A stretch of DNA of 64,000 nucleotides. Origin: Chaetoderma sp. LZ-2023a. Its lineage: Eukaryota > Mollusca > Caudofoveata > Chaetodermatida > Chaetodermatidae. The stretch spans positions 17,759,924-17,823,923 of the forward strand of contig CM067372.1 of NCBI GenBank assembly GCA_034401795.1, in the 5' to 3' direction. The notes under the pieces were generated by a model. That model did not search any database and was not told where the DNA came from. It was given only the letters and a program-made list of their open reading frames with translations. A program made the position numbers and the translations under genes. Positions 30,501 through 40,394 of the stretch are shown here, in pieces. Each line of letters starts with the position of its first letter. The stretch's first letter is position 1.

Positions 30501-32566
30501 GCTCTAACAGATATCACTGAAGTAACGTTGCGACAGTGTGTCTGCACTAACAGATATACCTGAAGTAAAGTCATGAGTGTGTGGCTGCTCTAACAGATAT
30601 CCTTGAAGTAGTCACCACTGTGTTTGCTCTAAGAAATATCCCTGGAGTAAAGTCAAGATAGTGTGTGTAGTTATGACAGTGTGTCTGCTCTAACAGATAT
30701 CACTAGGTAAAGTCATGACAGTGTGTCTGCTCTAACAGATGCCATTGAAGTAAAGCCATGACACTGTCTGCTCTAACAGATATCCCTGAAGTAAGGTCAC
30801 GACTGTGTCTCCTCTAACAGATATCCCTGAAGTAGGCATGACAGTGTGTCTGCTCTAACACTTATCCCTGAAGTAAAGTCATGACAGTGTGTCTACCCTA
30901 ACAGATATCACTGAAGTAATGTCATGACAGTGTGTCTGATTTAATAGATATCACTGAGGTAATGTCATCACAGTGTGTCTTCTCTAACAGATATCCCTGA
31001 AGTAAGGTAGTGACAGTGTGTCTGCCCTAACAGATATCAGTGAAATAATGTCATGACAGTGTGTCTGCTCTAACAGATATCACTAAGTAAAGTCATGACA
31101 GTGTGTCTGCTCTAACAGATATCCCTGAAGTAAAGTCATGGTAGTGTGTCTGCTGTAACAGATATCACTGAAGTAATGTCACGACAGTGCATCTGCTCTA
31201 ACAGATATCCCTGTAGTAAAGTCATGTCAGTGCATCTGTGCTAACAGATACTATTGAAGTAAAGTCATGACAGTGTGCCTGCTCTAACAGATATCACTAA
31301 GTAAAGTCATGACAGTGTGTCTGCTCTAACAGATATCCCTGAAGTAAAGTCACGACTGTGTTTGCTCTAACAAATATCCCTGGAGTAAAGTCAAGATAGT
31401 GTGTGTAGTTATGACAGTGTGTCTGCTCTAACAGATATCACTAAGTAAAGTCATGACAGTGTGTCTGCTCTAACAGATATCCCTGAAGTAGTCATCAGTG
31501 TGTCTGATCTAACAGATATACCTGTAGTAAAGTCATGACAGTGCATCTACGCTAACAGATGCCATGACACTGTGTCTGCTCTAACAGATATCCCTGACGT
31601 AAGTCACGCGTGTGTCTTCTCTAACAGATATCCCTGAAGTAGTCATGACAGTGTGTCTGCTCTAACAGTTATCCCTGAAGTAAAGTCATGACAGTGTGTC
31701 TACCCTAACAGATATCACTAAAGTAATGTCATGACAGTGTGTCTGATTTAACAGATATCACTGGGGTAATGTCATCACAGTGTGTCTTCTCTAACAGATA
31801 TCCCTGAAGTAAAGTCGTGACAGTGTGTCTGCTCTAACAGATATCACTGAAATAACGTCATGACAGTGTGTCTGCTCTAACAGTTATCCCTGAAGTAAAG
31901 GCATGGCAGTGTGTCTGCTCTTACGGATATCACTAAGTAAAGTCCTGACAGTGTGTCTGCTCTAACAGATATCACTAAATGAAGTCATGACTGTGTCTGC
32001 TCTAACAGATATCCATGAAGTAAAGTCATGAGCGTGTGTCTGCTCTAACAGATATCCCTGAAGTAACGTCGCGGCAGTGTCTGCTCTAACATATATCACT
32101 GAAATAACGCCATGACAGTGTGTCTGCTCTAACAGATATCCCTGAAGTTAAGTCATGGTAGTGTGCCTACTCTTACAGATATCCCTGAAATAAAGTCCTG
32201 TCAGTGTGTCTGCTCTAACAGATATCACTAAATGAAGTCATGACTGTGTCTGCTCTAACAGATATCACTAAGTAAAGTCATAACAGTGTGTCTGCTCTAA
32301 CATATATCACTAAGTAAAGTCATGACAGTGTGTCTGCTCTAACAGATATCACTGAAGTAAATTCATGACAGTGTGTCTGCTCTAACAGATATCCCTGAAG
32401 TAAAGTCATAGTAGTGTGTCTGCTGTAACAGATATAACTGAAGTAATGTCACGACAGTGCATCTGCTCTAACAGATATCCCTGTCGTAAAGTCATGACAG
32501 TGCATGTGTGCTAATAGATATCACTGAAATAAAATCATGACAGTCTGTCTGCTCTAACAGATATCC
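27517..32566 (+). repeat. 43-bp satellite, block 1
   Basis: About 117 copies of CTCTAACAGATATCACTGAA followed by GTAAAGTCATGACAGTGTGTCTG. Main variants are ATATCCCTG for ATATCACTG, shortened units lacking TGAAGTAA, and GTGTGTCTAGTTATGACAG fusions. Blocks of several adjacent variants recur in the same order (for example around 30629 and 31373), so higher-order repeats exist. The frames read from it are by-products. Confidence 0.95.
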
Positions 32567-33377
32567 TGATATACTGATAATACAACAAGAGATGTAAGAC
32601 GTGCCACGATTAAAGTGAAACTCCTGGTTGATACATACATTCTACAAGCTAATCCTAGTCGCTTTAATCAGTTTGCTGCACCTGACACATGCCAGCTTTG
32701 TCGGCTAACAAAAGAAGACAGAACTCACTTCCTCGTAACTTGTCCAATGCTGATGGAATCCAGAAAACCGTATCTAGAAGATATCCGCTCTGTTGTACTC
32801 CAGGAGATCGACCCAGTAGCATATGATAGGCTGATTGCTGACCCAGAAAACGTGGCTCAACTAATCTTGGACCACTCCAAACTTTTCACCTGCTCCGATA
32901 TCAACCTGTCCGCAGAGAACTATCAAAAGTATCCAGAATCACACGCGCTCCCTGCTATGCCCTTCATTTGAAGCGAACCGACCTGGAAAGCCATTGTATA
33001 TAACTAAATCTCCGTGAATTTGTGCATTGTGCACATCCACCTTTTGCCGCACTGACTTTTGTCAAGCTATCACACACGAACTATGTACAGTATGCACGCA
33101 CTTCTCAACACGATCGAATTGCTTGCCTGAGCTACGGTTCCTGGAAATTAATATAACCTGGATACTCTCCCAGGAGTGTCAGTATCGTGACGGATTCAAT
33201 CCAGCTTGTGCGTGTGTGCACGGCAACATCGGTTGCTTCTTCGTGTGTTCCGAACATTAGTTAAATTAATAAAAAAAACTTTAATAATAAACTATTGTGC
33301 AACTCAAGTTGCAACTCTTCGTTACCCTGCTCGTGCCAGGGGTGAGCCCATCGAGGCTGGCGTTCCGAGTACAGATT
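32567..33377 (+). mobile_element. 5'-truncated LINE inserted in the satellite, copy 1
   Basis: The 811-bp insertion is flanked by an exact 10-bp duplication of the satellite, ACAGATATCC (32557-32566 and 33378-33387). It carries the 3' end of the LINE reading frame and a 3' untranslated region. That region includes the hairpin GCAACTCAAGTTGC and ends GGCGTTCCGAGTACAGATT. No long poly(A) tail is present. Confidence 0.9.
32579..32971 (+). pseudogene. LINE ORF2 C-terminal fragment with CCHC-type zinc-binding motif
   Basis: The open stretch reads TTRDVRRATIKVKLL, then TYILQANPSRFNQF, then CQLCRLTKEDRTHFLVTCP (a C-x2-C-x8-H-x4-C pattern), and ends at TGA (32969-32971). This is the C-terminal segment that follows RT in many non-LTR retrotransposons. 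There is no start codon because the element is truncated at its 5' end. It cannot make an active enzyme. Confidence 0.85.
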
Positions 33378-33387
33378 ACAGATATCC

Positions 33388-35838
33388 CTGAAGTAAAGTC
33401 ATGGTAGTGTGTCTGTTGTAACATATACCACTGAAGTAATGTCACGACAGTGCATCTGCTCTAACAGATATCCCTGTAGTAAAGTCATGACAGTGCATCT
33501 GCGCTAACAGATACCATTGAAGTAAAGTCATGACAGTGTGTCTGCTCTAATAGATATCCTTGAAGTAAAGTCATGAGTGTTTGTGTGCTCTACCAGATAT
33601 CCCTGATGTAAAGTCACGACAGTGTGTTTGCTCTAACATATATCCCTGAAGTAAAGTCATGACAGTGTGTCTAGTCATGACAGTCTGGCTGCGCTAACAG
33701 ATATCCCTGAAGTAAAGTCATGACAATGTGTCTGCTCTAACATATATCACTAAAGTCAAATCATGACAGTGTGTCTTCTCTAACAGATATCACTGAAGTA
33801 ATGTCATGGTAGTGTGTCTGCTTTGACAGATATCACTGAAGTAACATTACGACAGTGTGTCTGCTCTAACAGATATCACTTAAGTAACATCGCAACAGTG
33901 ACTGCTCTAACAGATATCACTGAAGTTACATCGCGACAGTGTGTCTGCTCTAACAGATACCACTGAAGTAAAGTCATGACAGTGTGTCTGCTCTAATAGA
34001 TATCACTAAGTAGAATCACGACAGTGTGTCTGCTCTAACAGATATCACTGAAGTAATGTCGCGACAGTGTGTCTGCTCTAACAGATATACCTGAAGTAAA
34101 GTCATGAGTGTGTGGCTGCTCTAACATATATCCTTGAAGTAGTCACGACTGTGTTTGCTCTAACAAATATCCCTGGAGTAAAGTCACGATAGTGTGTCTG
34201 CGCTAACAGATATCCCTGAAGTAAAGTCATGACAGTGTGTCTAGTTATGACAGTGTGTCTGCTCTAACAGATATCACTAAGTAAAGTCATGACAGTGTCT
34301 GCTCTAACATATGTCCCTGAAGTAGTCATGAGTTTGTCTGCTCTAACAGATATCCCTGTAGTAAAGTCATGACAGTGCATCTACGCTAACAGATGCCATT
34401 GAAGTAAAGCCATGACAGTGTCTGCTCTAACAGATATCCCTGACGTAAAGTCACGTGTGTGCGTGCTTTAACAGATATCCCTGAAGTAAAGTCACGACTG
34501 TGTCTTCTCTAACAGATATCCCTGAACTAAAGTCATGACAGTGTGTCTGCTCTAGCAGATATCACTGAAGTAAAGTCATGACAGTGTGTCTGCTCTACCA
34601 GATATCCCTGAAGTAGTCATGGCAGTGTGTCTGCTCTAACATATATCACTAAGTATAGTCACGACGTCTGCTCTAGCAGATATCACTGAAGTAACGTCAC
34701 GACAGTGTGTCTGCTCTAACAGATATCCCCGAGGTAAAGTCATGACAGTGTGTCTACCCTAACAGATATCACTGAAGTAATGTTATGACAGTGTGTCTGA
34801 TTTAACAGATATCACTGAGGTAATATCACAACAGTGTGTCTTCTTTAACAGATATCCCGGAAGTAAAGTCGTGACAGTGTGTCTGCTCTAACAGATATCA
34901 CTGAAATAACGTCATGACAGTGTATCTGCTCTAACAGTTATCCCTGAAGTAAAGTCATGACAGTGTGTCTGCTCTTACGGATATCACTAAGTAAAGTCCT
35001 GACAGTGTACCTGCTCCAACAGATATCACTAAATGAAGTCATGACTGTGTCTGCTCTAACAGATATCCCTGAAGTAAAGTCATGAGCGTGTGTCTGCTCT
35101 AACAGATATCCCTGAAGTAATGTCGCGGCATTGTCTGCTCTAACAGATATCACTAAGTAAAGTCATGACAGTGTGTCTGTTCTAACAGATATCCCTGAAG
35201 CAAAGTCACGACAGTGTGTCTGCTCTACCAGATATCCCTGAAGCAGTCATGACAGTGTGTCTGCTCTAACAGATATCCCTGAAGTAAAGTCATGGTAGTG
35301 TGTCTGCTGTAACAGATATCCCTGTAGTAAGGTCATGACAGTGCATCTGTGCTAACAGATACCATTGAAGTAACGTCATGGCAGTGTGCCTGCTCTAACA
35401 GATATCACTGAAATAAAATCATGACAGTCTGTCTGCTCTAACAGATATCCCTGAAGTAGTCATGGTAGTGTGTCTGCTGTAACATATATCACTGAAGTAA
35501 AGTCATGAGTGTTTGTGTACTCTAGCAGATATTCCTGAAGTGGTCACGACTGTGTCTGTTTTAACAGATATCCCTGAATTAAAGTCATGACAGTGTGTCT
35601 AGTTATGTCAGTGTGTCTGCTCTAACCGATATCACTAAGTAAAGTCATGACAGTGTGTCTGCTCTAACAGATATCACTGAAGTAATGTCACGACAGTGCA
35701 TCTGCTCTAACAGATATCCCTGTCGTAAAGTCATGACAGTGCATCTGTGCTAATAGATACCATTGAAGTAAAGTCATGACAGTGTGCCTGCTCTAGCAGA
35801 TATCACTGAAATAAAATCATGACAGTCTGTCTGCTCTA
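33388..35838 (+). repeat. 43-bp satellite, block 2
   Basis: About 57 copies of the same unit as at 27517. The variant order after the LINE (for example GTCTGTTGTAACATATACCA, then TGCATCTGCTC, then TGTTTGTGTGCTCTACCAG) is repeated after the second LINE at 40395, showing that this block plus its LINE was duplicated as one unit of about 3.3 kb. Confidence 0.95.
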
Positions 35839-36092
35839 ACAGATATCCTGATATACTGATAATACAACAAGAGATGTATGACGTGCCACGATTAAAGACG
35901 AACGTCCGTCGCAGGAGACCAACGTCTGTTGCACAGTTTGTCGGAGCTCGAGCTACACGTTCCTCGGACGCCCCAATTTTCACGTCTGCTAGCGAGGAGG
36001 CATGAGTCCGACTTTAGCGCGAACATGGTCATATTTTATAACAATTAGCGCAAGGAAAACGTACATTTAAAGGCTGACAATGGCTGGTATAG

Positions 36093-36497
36093 TACAACTT
36101 TGATTTAGATCTACAATATCGAAGACATTTCCGAAGAGAACGGGTTATTCGTGACAGGACTAATCCGATAGATATATATGATGACTTTGAATTGTACGAA
36201 CGGTATCGATTTGCTCGTATTGACATTCTTGAATTAGTTGATGAAATCCACGCTGACATAGAGCATAGAACGAACTGGAATGCGGCACTTTCACCTCTAC
36301 AGCAAGTCCTCATCGCACTAAGATTCTATGCAACCGGAAGCTACCAGACATTGACTGGGGATACGTTGAATGTCCATAAATCGACAGCTTGTCGAGCCAT
36401 CCGAAGTGTATCCTTGGCATTGGAGAGACGGCTGCAGCAACATGTGTACATACCGCAGGATGAGGATTATGTGGCAAACACAAAAACCAAGTTTGAA
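36093..36497 (+). CDS. Harbinger transposase, exon 1
   Basis: The open frame from 36093 encodes LQYRRHFRRERVIRDR, then YDDFELYERYRFAR and STACRAIRSVSLALERRL, ending KTKFE. This is the N-terminal helix-rich part of HARBI1-like transposases. It ends at GAA|GTAAGC (36497/36498) in phase 0. A TAG at 36090 precedes the frame. An ATG at 36080 (MAGIVQL) lies in another frame, so the start codon is either lost by a frameshift or on an unseen exon. Confidence 0.82.
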
Positions 36498-36595
36498 GTA
36501 AGCTCTATTGCCAAAATGTGCTACTACTGCGTGCGTGAATGTGTGTGTTTCTCTGTCGGTATGTCCATCTGTATGTCAGGCAGCATGAGTGTGCT

Positions 36596-36637
<42 letters not shown>

Positions 36638-36864
36638 TCAACAACAGCACCACCACCACCACCACCACCACCACCACCACTACCACTACTACCACCAACA
36701 CCACCACCACCACACCACCACTACCACTACTACTACCACCACCACCACCACTACCACTATCACCAATCACCACCACCACCACCACCACACCACCACCACC
36801 ACTACCACTACCAGCACCACCACCACCACTATCTCTACCACCACTACTACTGCTGCTGCTTCTG

Positions 36865-36942
<78 letters not shown>

Positions 36943-36957
36943 TTATTATTATTATTA

Positions 36958-37003
<46 letters not shown>

Positions 37004-37029
37004 GTGTTGTTGTTATTGTTATTCTACAG
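36498..37029 (+). repeat. Transposase intron filled with trinucleotide repeats
   Basis: The intron starts GTAAGC and ends TTATTCTACAG. Most of it (36596-37005) is a chain of trinucleotide tracts: CAT, CAC/ACC, ACT and ATT repeats. Because there are few stops, several frames remain open across the intron as low-complexity His, Thr, Pro or Leu runs; these are not genes. Confidence 0.85.
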
Positions 37030-37665
37030 GCAATCGCCGGATTTCCCAGCATAATAGGATGCATCGACGGGACACACATAAGGATAATGAGGCCACCTCA
37101 ACATGAATGGGAGTATGTCAACAGGAAGGGCTATCATTCAATAAACGTGCAATTGATATGTGATGCGGATCTGAGAATACTGAATTGTGTCGTGAGGTGG
37201 TTAGGCAGCACTCGTGATGCCCGGATTCTGACTGAGAGTATCATATACAACCATTTCGAGCAGTCTGATATGCAGTGTTTATTGTTGGGAGACAGTGGAT
37301 ATCCACAGAAACAATGGCTAATGACACCATTCCTCCGTACTGCTAATCGTTCGCAGGAAGCCTACAACAATGCGCATAGAGTGACACGCAGTGTGATTGA
37401 AAGGTGTAATGGGGGTTTAAAGGCCCGATTTGCATGCATACTTCAGAAATTGAAGATGTCACCAGGGAGAGCTTGCTCTGTTATAGGTGCCACCATTGTC
37501 TTGCACAATATATGCATCAATAAGAACCTACCGCTACCAAACAATTGTCAAATTCCTCCAGCGATAGATGATGCTGCCATAGACATTGCGTTGCCGCAAC
37601 GAGATGGTGTACGTGGGACAGTACGAAGGACACAGATTGTTCAGAATTTCTTCCACCGAGAGTGA
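37030..37665 (+). CDS. Harbinger transposase, exon 2 (DDE nuclease domain)
   Basis: This exon starts in phase 0 with AIAGFPSIIGCIDGTHI and ends QIVQNFFHRE before TGA. With exon 1 it gives about 346 residues, close to HARBI1 length. The catalytic triad is visible: Asp in GCIDGTHI, Asp in LLGDSGYP, Glu in VIERCNGGLKARF. NRKGYHSINVQ and RWLGSTRDARIL are also family hallmarks. AATAAA follows the stop at 37668. The nuclease would cut the element out and reinsert it. The active site is intact, although the missing left end argues against mobility of this copy. Confidence 0.92.
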   Translation, partial: AIAGFPSIIGCIDGTHIRIMRPPQHEWEYVNRKGYHSINVQLICDADLRILNCVVRWLGSTRDARILTESIIYNHFEQSDMQCLLLGDSGYPQKQWLMTPFLRTANRSQEAYNNAHRVTRSVIERCNGGLKARFACILQKLKMSPGRACSVIGATIVLHNICINKNLPLPNNCQIPPAIDDAAIDIALPQRDGVRGTVRRTQIVQNFFHRE

Positions 37666-37800
37666 ATAAATCTTAATCACACGTTCTCTTCTGCTATAAC
37701 CGGCCTCTGAAGCTGTCTTGTGAAATACCAATTTGCGGCGTGGCGTAAAAGCCGGCTATTTTTGGAAATTTACTACATGTATTTGAAAAAACCCGGTTCT

Positions 37801-38090
37801 TTAACCCGTAGAACTATGAAATTTCAAAATCTTTAATTAAATTTCATTTCGGCTTATGGCTGGTGTTCATTTTGGAAGCAATGTTGGTGAAATCTGTTGC
37901 TGTCTATGACAGCAACAGGTTTCAGCAACAATTATTTCCAAAATGTACACCAGTCTGTCTTCTTCTGACTGTGTAACCATTGACTTTCTGACATCAGTGT
38001 GCTATGGGTTCAACGAGCCAATAATTTCAATGGCAAAAATTCCAAAAATAATATTCTTTTATATTTCCAATTTTGCAATTAAAGGGTTAA
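37801..38090. mobile_element. Hairpin MITE nested in Harbinger, TTAACCC...GGGTTAA ends
   Basis: The ends are TTAACCCG and AAAGGGTTAA. The hairpin at 37860-37953 (CTGGTGTTCATTTTGGAAGC ... CCAAAATGTACACCAG, with CTGTTGCTGTC/AGCAACAG near the loop) is a different core from families 1 and 2. Confidence 0.8.
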
Positions 38091-38264
38091 TATCGGACTG
38101 TATTATGTTTGTACAAATGTGAAAAGAAATGTTTAAATGATAACCTGTTTACCAATTTGAAAAGCCAATCCAGTGTGACTCCATACGATGATGATGCTGA
38201 TGATGATGAGGTCCAGTCATCCCCAGAAGAATGGTTATCTCTTTAATGATTAAGCTGGCCCAAA

Positions 38265-38480
38265 GCGATCAATGCTGTTGTCTTGGAAAACTTCCATATG
38301 TGGGACAAGAGAAGGCTATTTTTGAAGTTTTGCCACTGGATATGACTGGCTCGATAACATAGCCTGTTATTCCAATTGTAAAATTACTAATTAGTCTTCT
38401 TTTGTCCTACCGATGGATGCTTCATATAAGTAAAATGTTATTGGCCGACTCTCGTTAATAAAAGTTAAACTAGCAAATTA
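38265..38480. mobile_element. Hairpin MITE, family 2, diverged, nested in Harbinger
   Basis: Contains CAAGAGAAGGCTATTTTTGA, GCCACTGGATATGACTGGCT then CGATAACATAGCCTGTTATT, and TTAGTCTTCTTTTGTCCTAC. This order matches the family 2 layout at 61946-62177. Confidence 0.65.
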
Positions 38481-38710
38481 TAACCTTCTATTTGTGCGTC
38501 ATTGAAAAACCTCAACAGCATTATAGCACGTGTGTAGTTCATGCTGACTATAATGTGAAAATAACATTAGTTATGCTTTAATACATTTATTTATACATTA
38601 CGCTTAAGTCGTTTCAGTGGTAACTTTTAAGAAATAATGTTCTCTTGGTCTACAAATTAACAAATTGACATTTTATCTTGGAAAATTCAAATTTTATTAA
38701 CCAAATCTTG

Positions 38711-39009
38711 TCATTGATGTGTAGCTGGTCCTGCTATTTGTGCAGATTCCAATTCTAGTCTCGCTCTTTCCTCGGCTTGGAGTTTCCGAATTTCCAATTC
38801 CAGCTTAGTCTTTTCCAATTCAATGTTTGTCTTTTGTAAGCGTACTTTAGAAATTTCTTCTTGCAGAAGAACTCTATGGAGCTCCTCCCGCGTTAGATCA
38901 CTTTCGTCTTTCTTGTCTTGAGTTTTCTTTTTCTTTTTCATTGGCTCTGTGCTAGACGGATCATCTTCATCAATCCGGATTTGTGATGATCTGACAGCTG
39001 TGATTATTG
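38711..39009 (-). CDS. Harbinger Myb-like protein, C-terminal exon (coiled coil)
   Basis: On the minus strand an acceptor CCCCTACAG opens AIITAVRSSQIRIDEDD, followed by a lysine run (MKKKKKTQDKKDES), a charged heptad-like segment (KTNIELEKTKLELEIRKL) and the end AQIAGPATHQ. The basic run and coiled coil are typical of C-terminal parts of Harbinger Myb-like proteins, which help bring the transposase to the nucleus and to the ends. A polyadenylation signal (AATAAA, minus strand) follows at about 38693-38698. Confidence 0.7.
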
Positions 39010-39019
39010 CTGTAGGGGT

Positions 39020-39417
39020 AAATGATAAAATATTAAACGTAAGAAAAAGGCTTGTAGGCCTACAGTTGAAAGGTTAAGTCCCAGTCTCATCAGCCCGCAC
39101 GATCCCCAAGAATTAACAGCACTATCTACATTTTGTAATAGGAATACAACTGATGTAATTGTCGGATTTGTTGCTGTTGCGTTTGCTACTTGTATTACTA
39201 TTAATACTACTACTACTGCCGCCGCCAACGCCGCGGCGGCTGTTGTTGTTGTTGGTGGTGGTGGTGGTGGTTGTGGTTGTGGTTGTGGTTGTGGTTGTGG
39301 TGGTGGTGGTCGTGGTCGTGGTCGTTTTGTTGCTGCTGCTGGTATTGATGATGATGATTATGATTTGTTGTTGTTGTTGCTGTTGTTGTTGTTGTTGTTA
39401 TTATTTTATGCATACAC
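39020..39417 (-). repeat. Myb-like gene intron with trinucleotide repeats
   Basis: Between the two Myb-gene exons lie GTT, GGT, TGG, GTC and GAT tracts (39180-39405). As in the transposase gene, the intron is mostly triplet microsatellite. Splice borders on the first-exon side are approximate. Confidence 0.65.
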
Positions 39418-39888
39418 GGTAGTGATTCATCCATGGTCATGGATTCTTCATGCTTACTGGTTGTTGCTGAAGTGTCAAGAGCTGGTTTCACACCATCAAT
39501 CCTACAAACACCACTTTCAGCATCGCCATCCGGTACACCAGCCACGGAAGGGGCCATCCTCGCCAATGATATCGATAATGATGTCTGTGTAACTGCCTTC
39601 CTTTGGCGGTTTTCCAGCCCCTGTCTTCGGATACTTGCATGTCGAAATGTCCTTTTTGGCATGAAATTTCAGGTCCTTCCATTTGTGAACAACTTCCTTT
39701 ACGGTGCGGTCTTTGAGACCGATTTTGTTAATCTCATCAACAATGTGTTGCCACCCATCCTGGGTTTTTTTATTTGTTACAGTAGATTTGAAGCCGGAGA
39801 GAAGCAGTGTCTTATTCTCCCTATACAGCTCAAGGAGGCGAAGAATCTCACTTTCTGAATATGGTGCCTTCTTGCTCATTTTGTCCAT
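39418..39888 (-). pseudogene. Harbinger Myb/SANT-like DNA-binding protein, N-terminal exon with frameshift
   Basis: From ATG at 39888 (minus) the frame reads MDKMSKKAPYSESEILRLLE, TQDGWQHIVDEIN and VVHKWKDLKFHAKK. This is a Myb/SANT-like trihelix domain with its conserved Trp residues. It breaks at IIGEDGPF: the expected continuation, SVAGVPDGDAESGVCRIDG, is in the next frame (open 39662 to 39213). A single-base loss near 39545 explains this. The protein normally binds the transposon ends and partners the transposase. Confidence 0.8.
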
Positions 39889-40165
39889 TGAATAACTTGC
39901 AACTGAGCAGAATATAACTTACCCGCTCTATAAAAATCTAGGTAGGACTATGTGAAATCCACATAAATGTACGCGACAAATTCACGAGTCCGCTTTGAGA
40001 ACCGGTTAATTTCAATCTGACGCCGGACTTGAAGCTCGTGTCCGGCGGCTGCTGGTCGGAGCTACGCTCTCCAACTGTGAGACGGTAGTGCCTAGGTCGG
40101 TCGGATTTGCGTCTGACGTTGACTAACGTCCGTCGTGATTTAATGTCTCAACGGTGCAACAGGCC
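39889..40165. repeat. Harbinger right terminal region
   Basis: GC-rich sequence ending GTGCAACAGGCCCC. It carries AACGTCCGTCG, which also occurs near the left end. It contains the presumed Myb-gene promoter and the right terminus. Confidence 0.55.
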
Positions 40166-40394
40166 CCTGGATACTCTCCCAGGAGTGTCAGTGTCGTGAC
40201 GGATTCAATCCAACTTGTGCGCGTGTTCCCGGCAACATCCGTTGCTTCTTCGTGTGTTCCGAACATTAGTTAAATTAATAAAAAACCTTAATAATAAACT
40301 ATTGTGCAACTCAAGTTGCAACTCTTCGTTACCCTGCTCGTGCCAGGGGTGAGCTCATCGAGGCTGGCGTTCCGAGTACAGATTATAGATATCC

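Larger units (their letters stand above)
35897..40165 (+). mobile_element. PIF/Harbinger DNA transposon
   Basis: A 4.27 kb insertion with the two-gene layout of PIF/Harbinger: a DDE transposase on + and a Myb/SANT-like protein on -, facing each other. The right end read inward is GGGGCCTGTTGCACCGTTGA, a plausible Harbinger terminus. The left end lacks this and starts inside, near ATTAAAGACGAACGTCCGTC, so the left terminus seems lost. Two hairpin MITEs sit between the genes. Confidence 0.85.
35849..40384 (+). mobile_element. Second LINE copy, split by a Harbinger transposon
   Basis: The left part (35849-35896) matches 32567-32614, and the right part (40166-40384) matches 33159-33377. The satellite sequence at both edges is the same as for copy 1 (ACAGATATCC at 35839-35848; mutated ATAGATATCC at 40385). 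The middle 545 bp of the LINE, including its zinc motif, is missing and the Harbinger element lies in its place. Confidence 0.88.

Noticed and set aside
32615-32971. The 118-codon frame as a host gene
   Set aside because: The zinc-motif segment, target duplication and second copy show it is the 3' end of a LINE; it has no ATG start.
36539-36958. His-, Pro-, Tyr- and Leu-rich open frames
   Set aside because: They are triplet microsatellite translations within the transposase intron.
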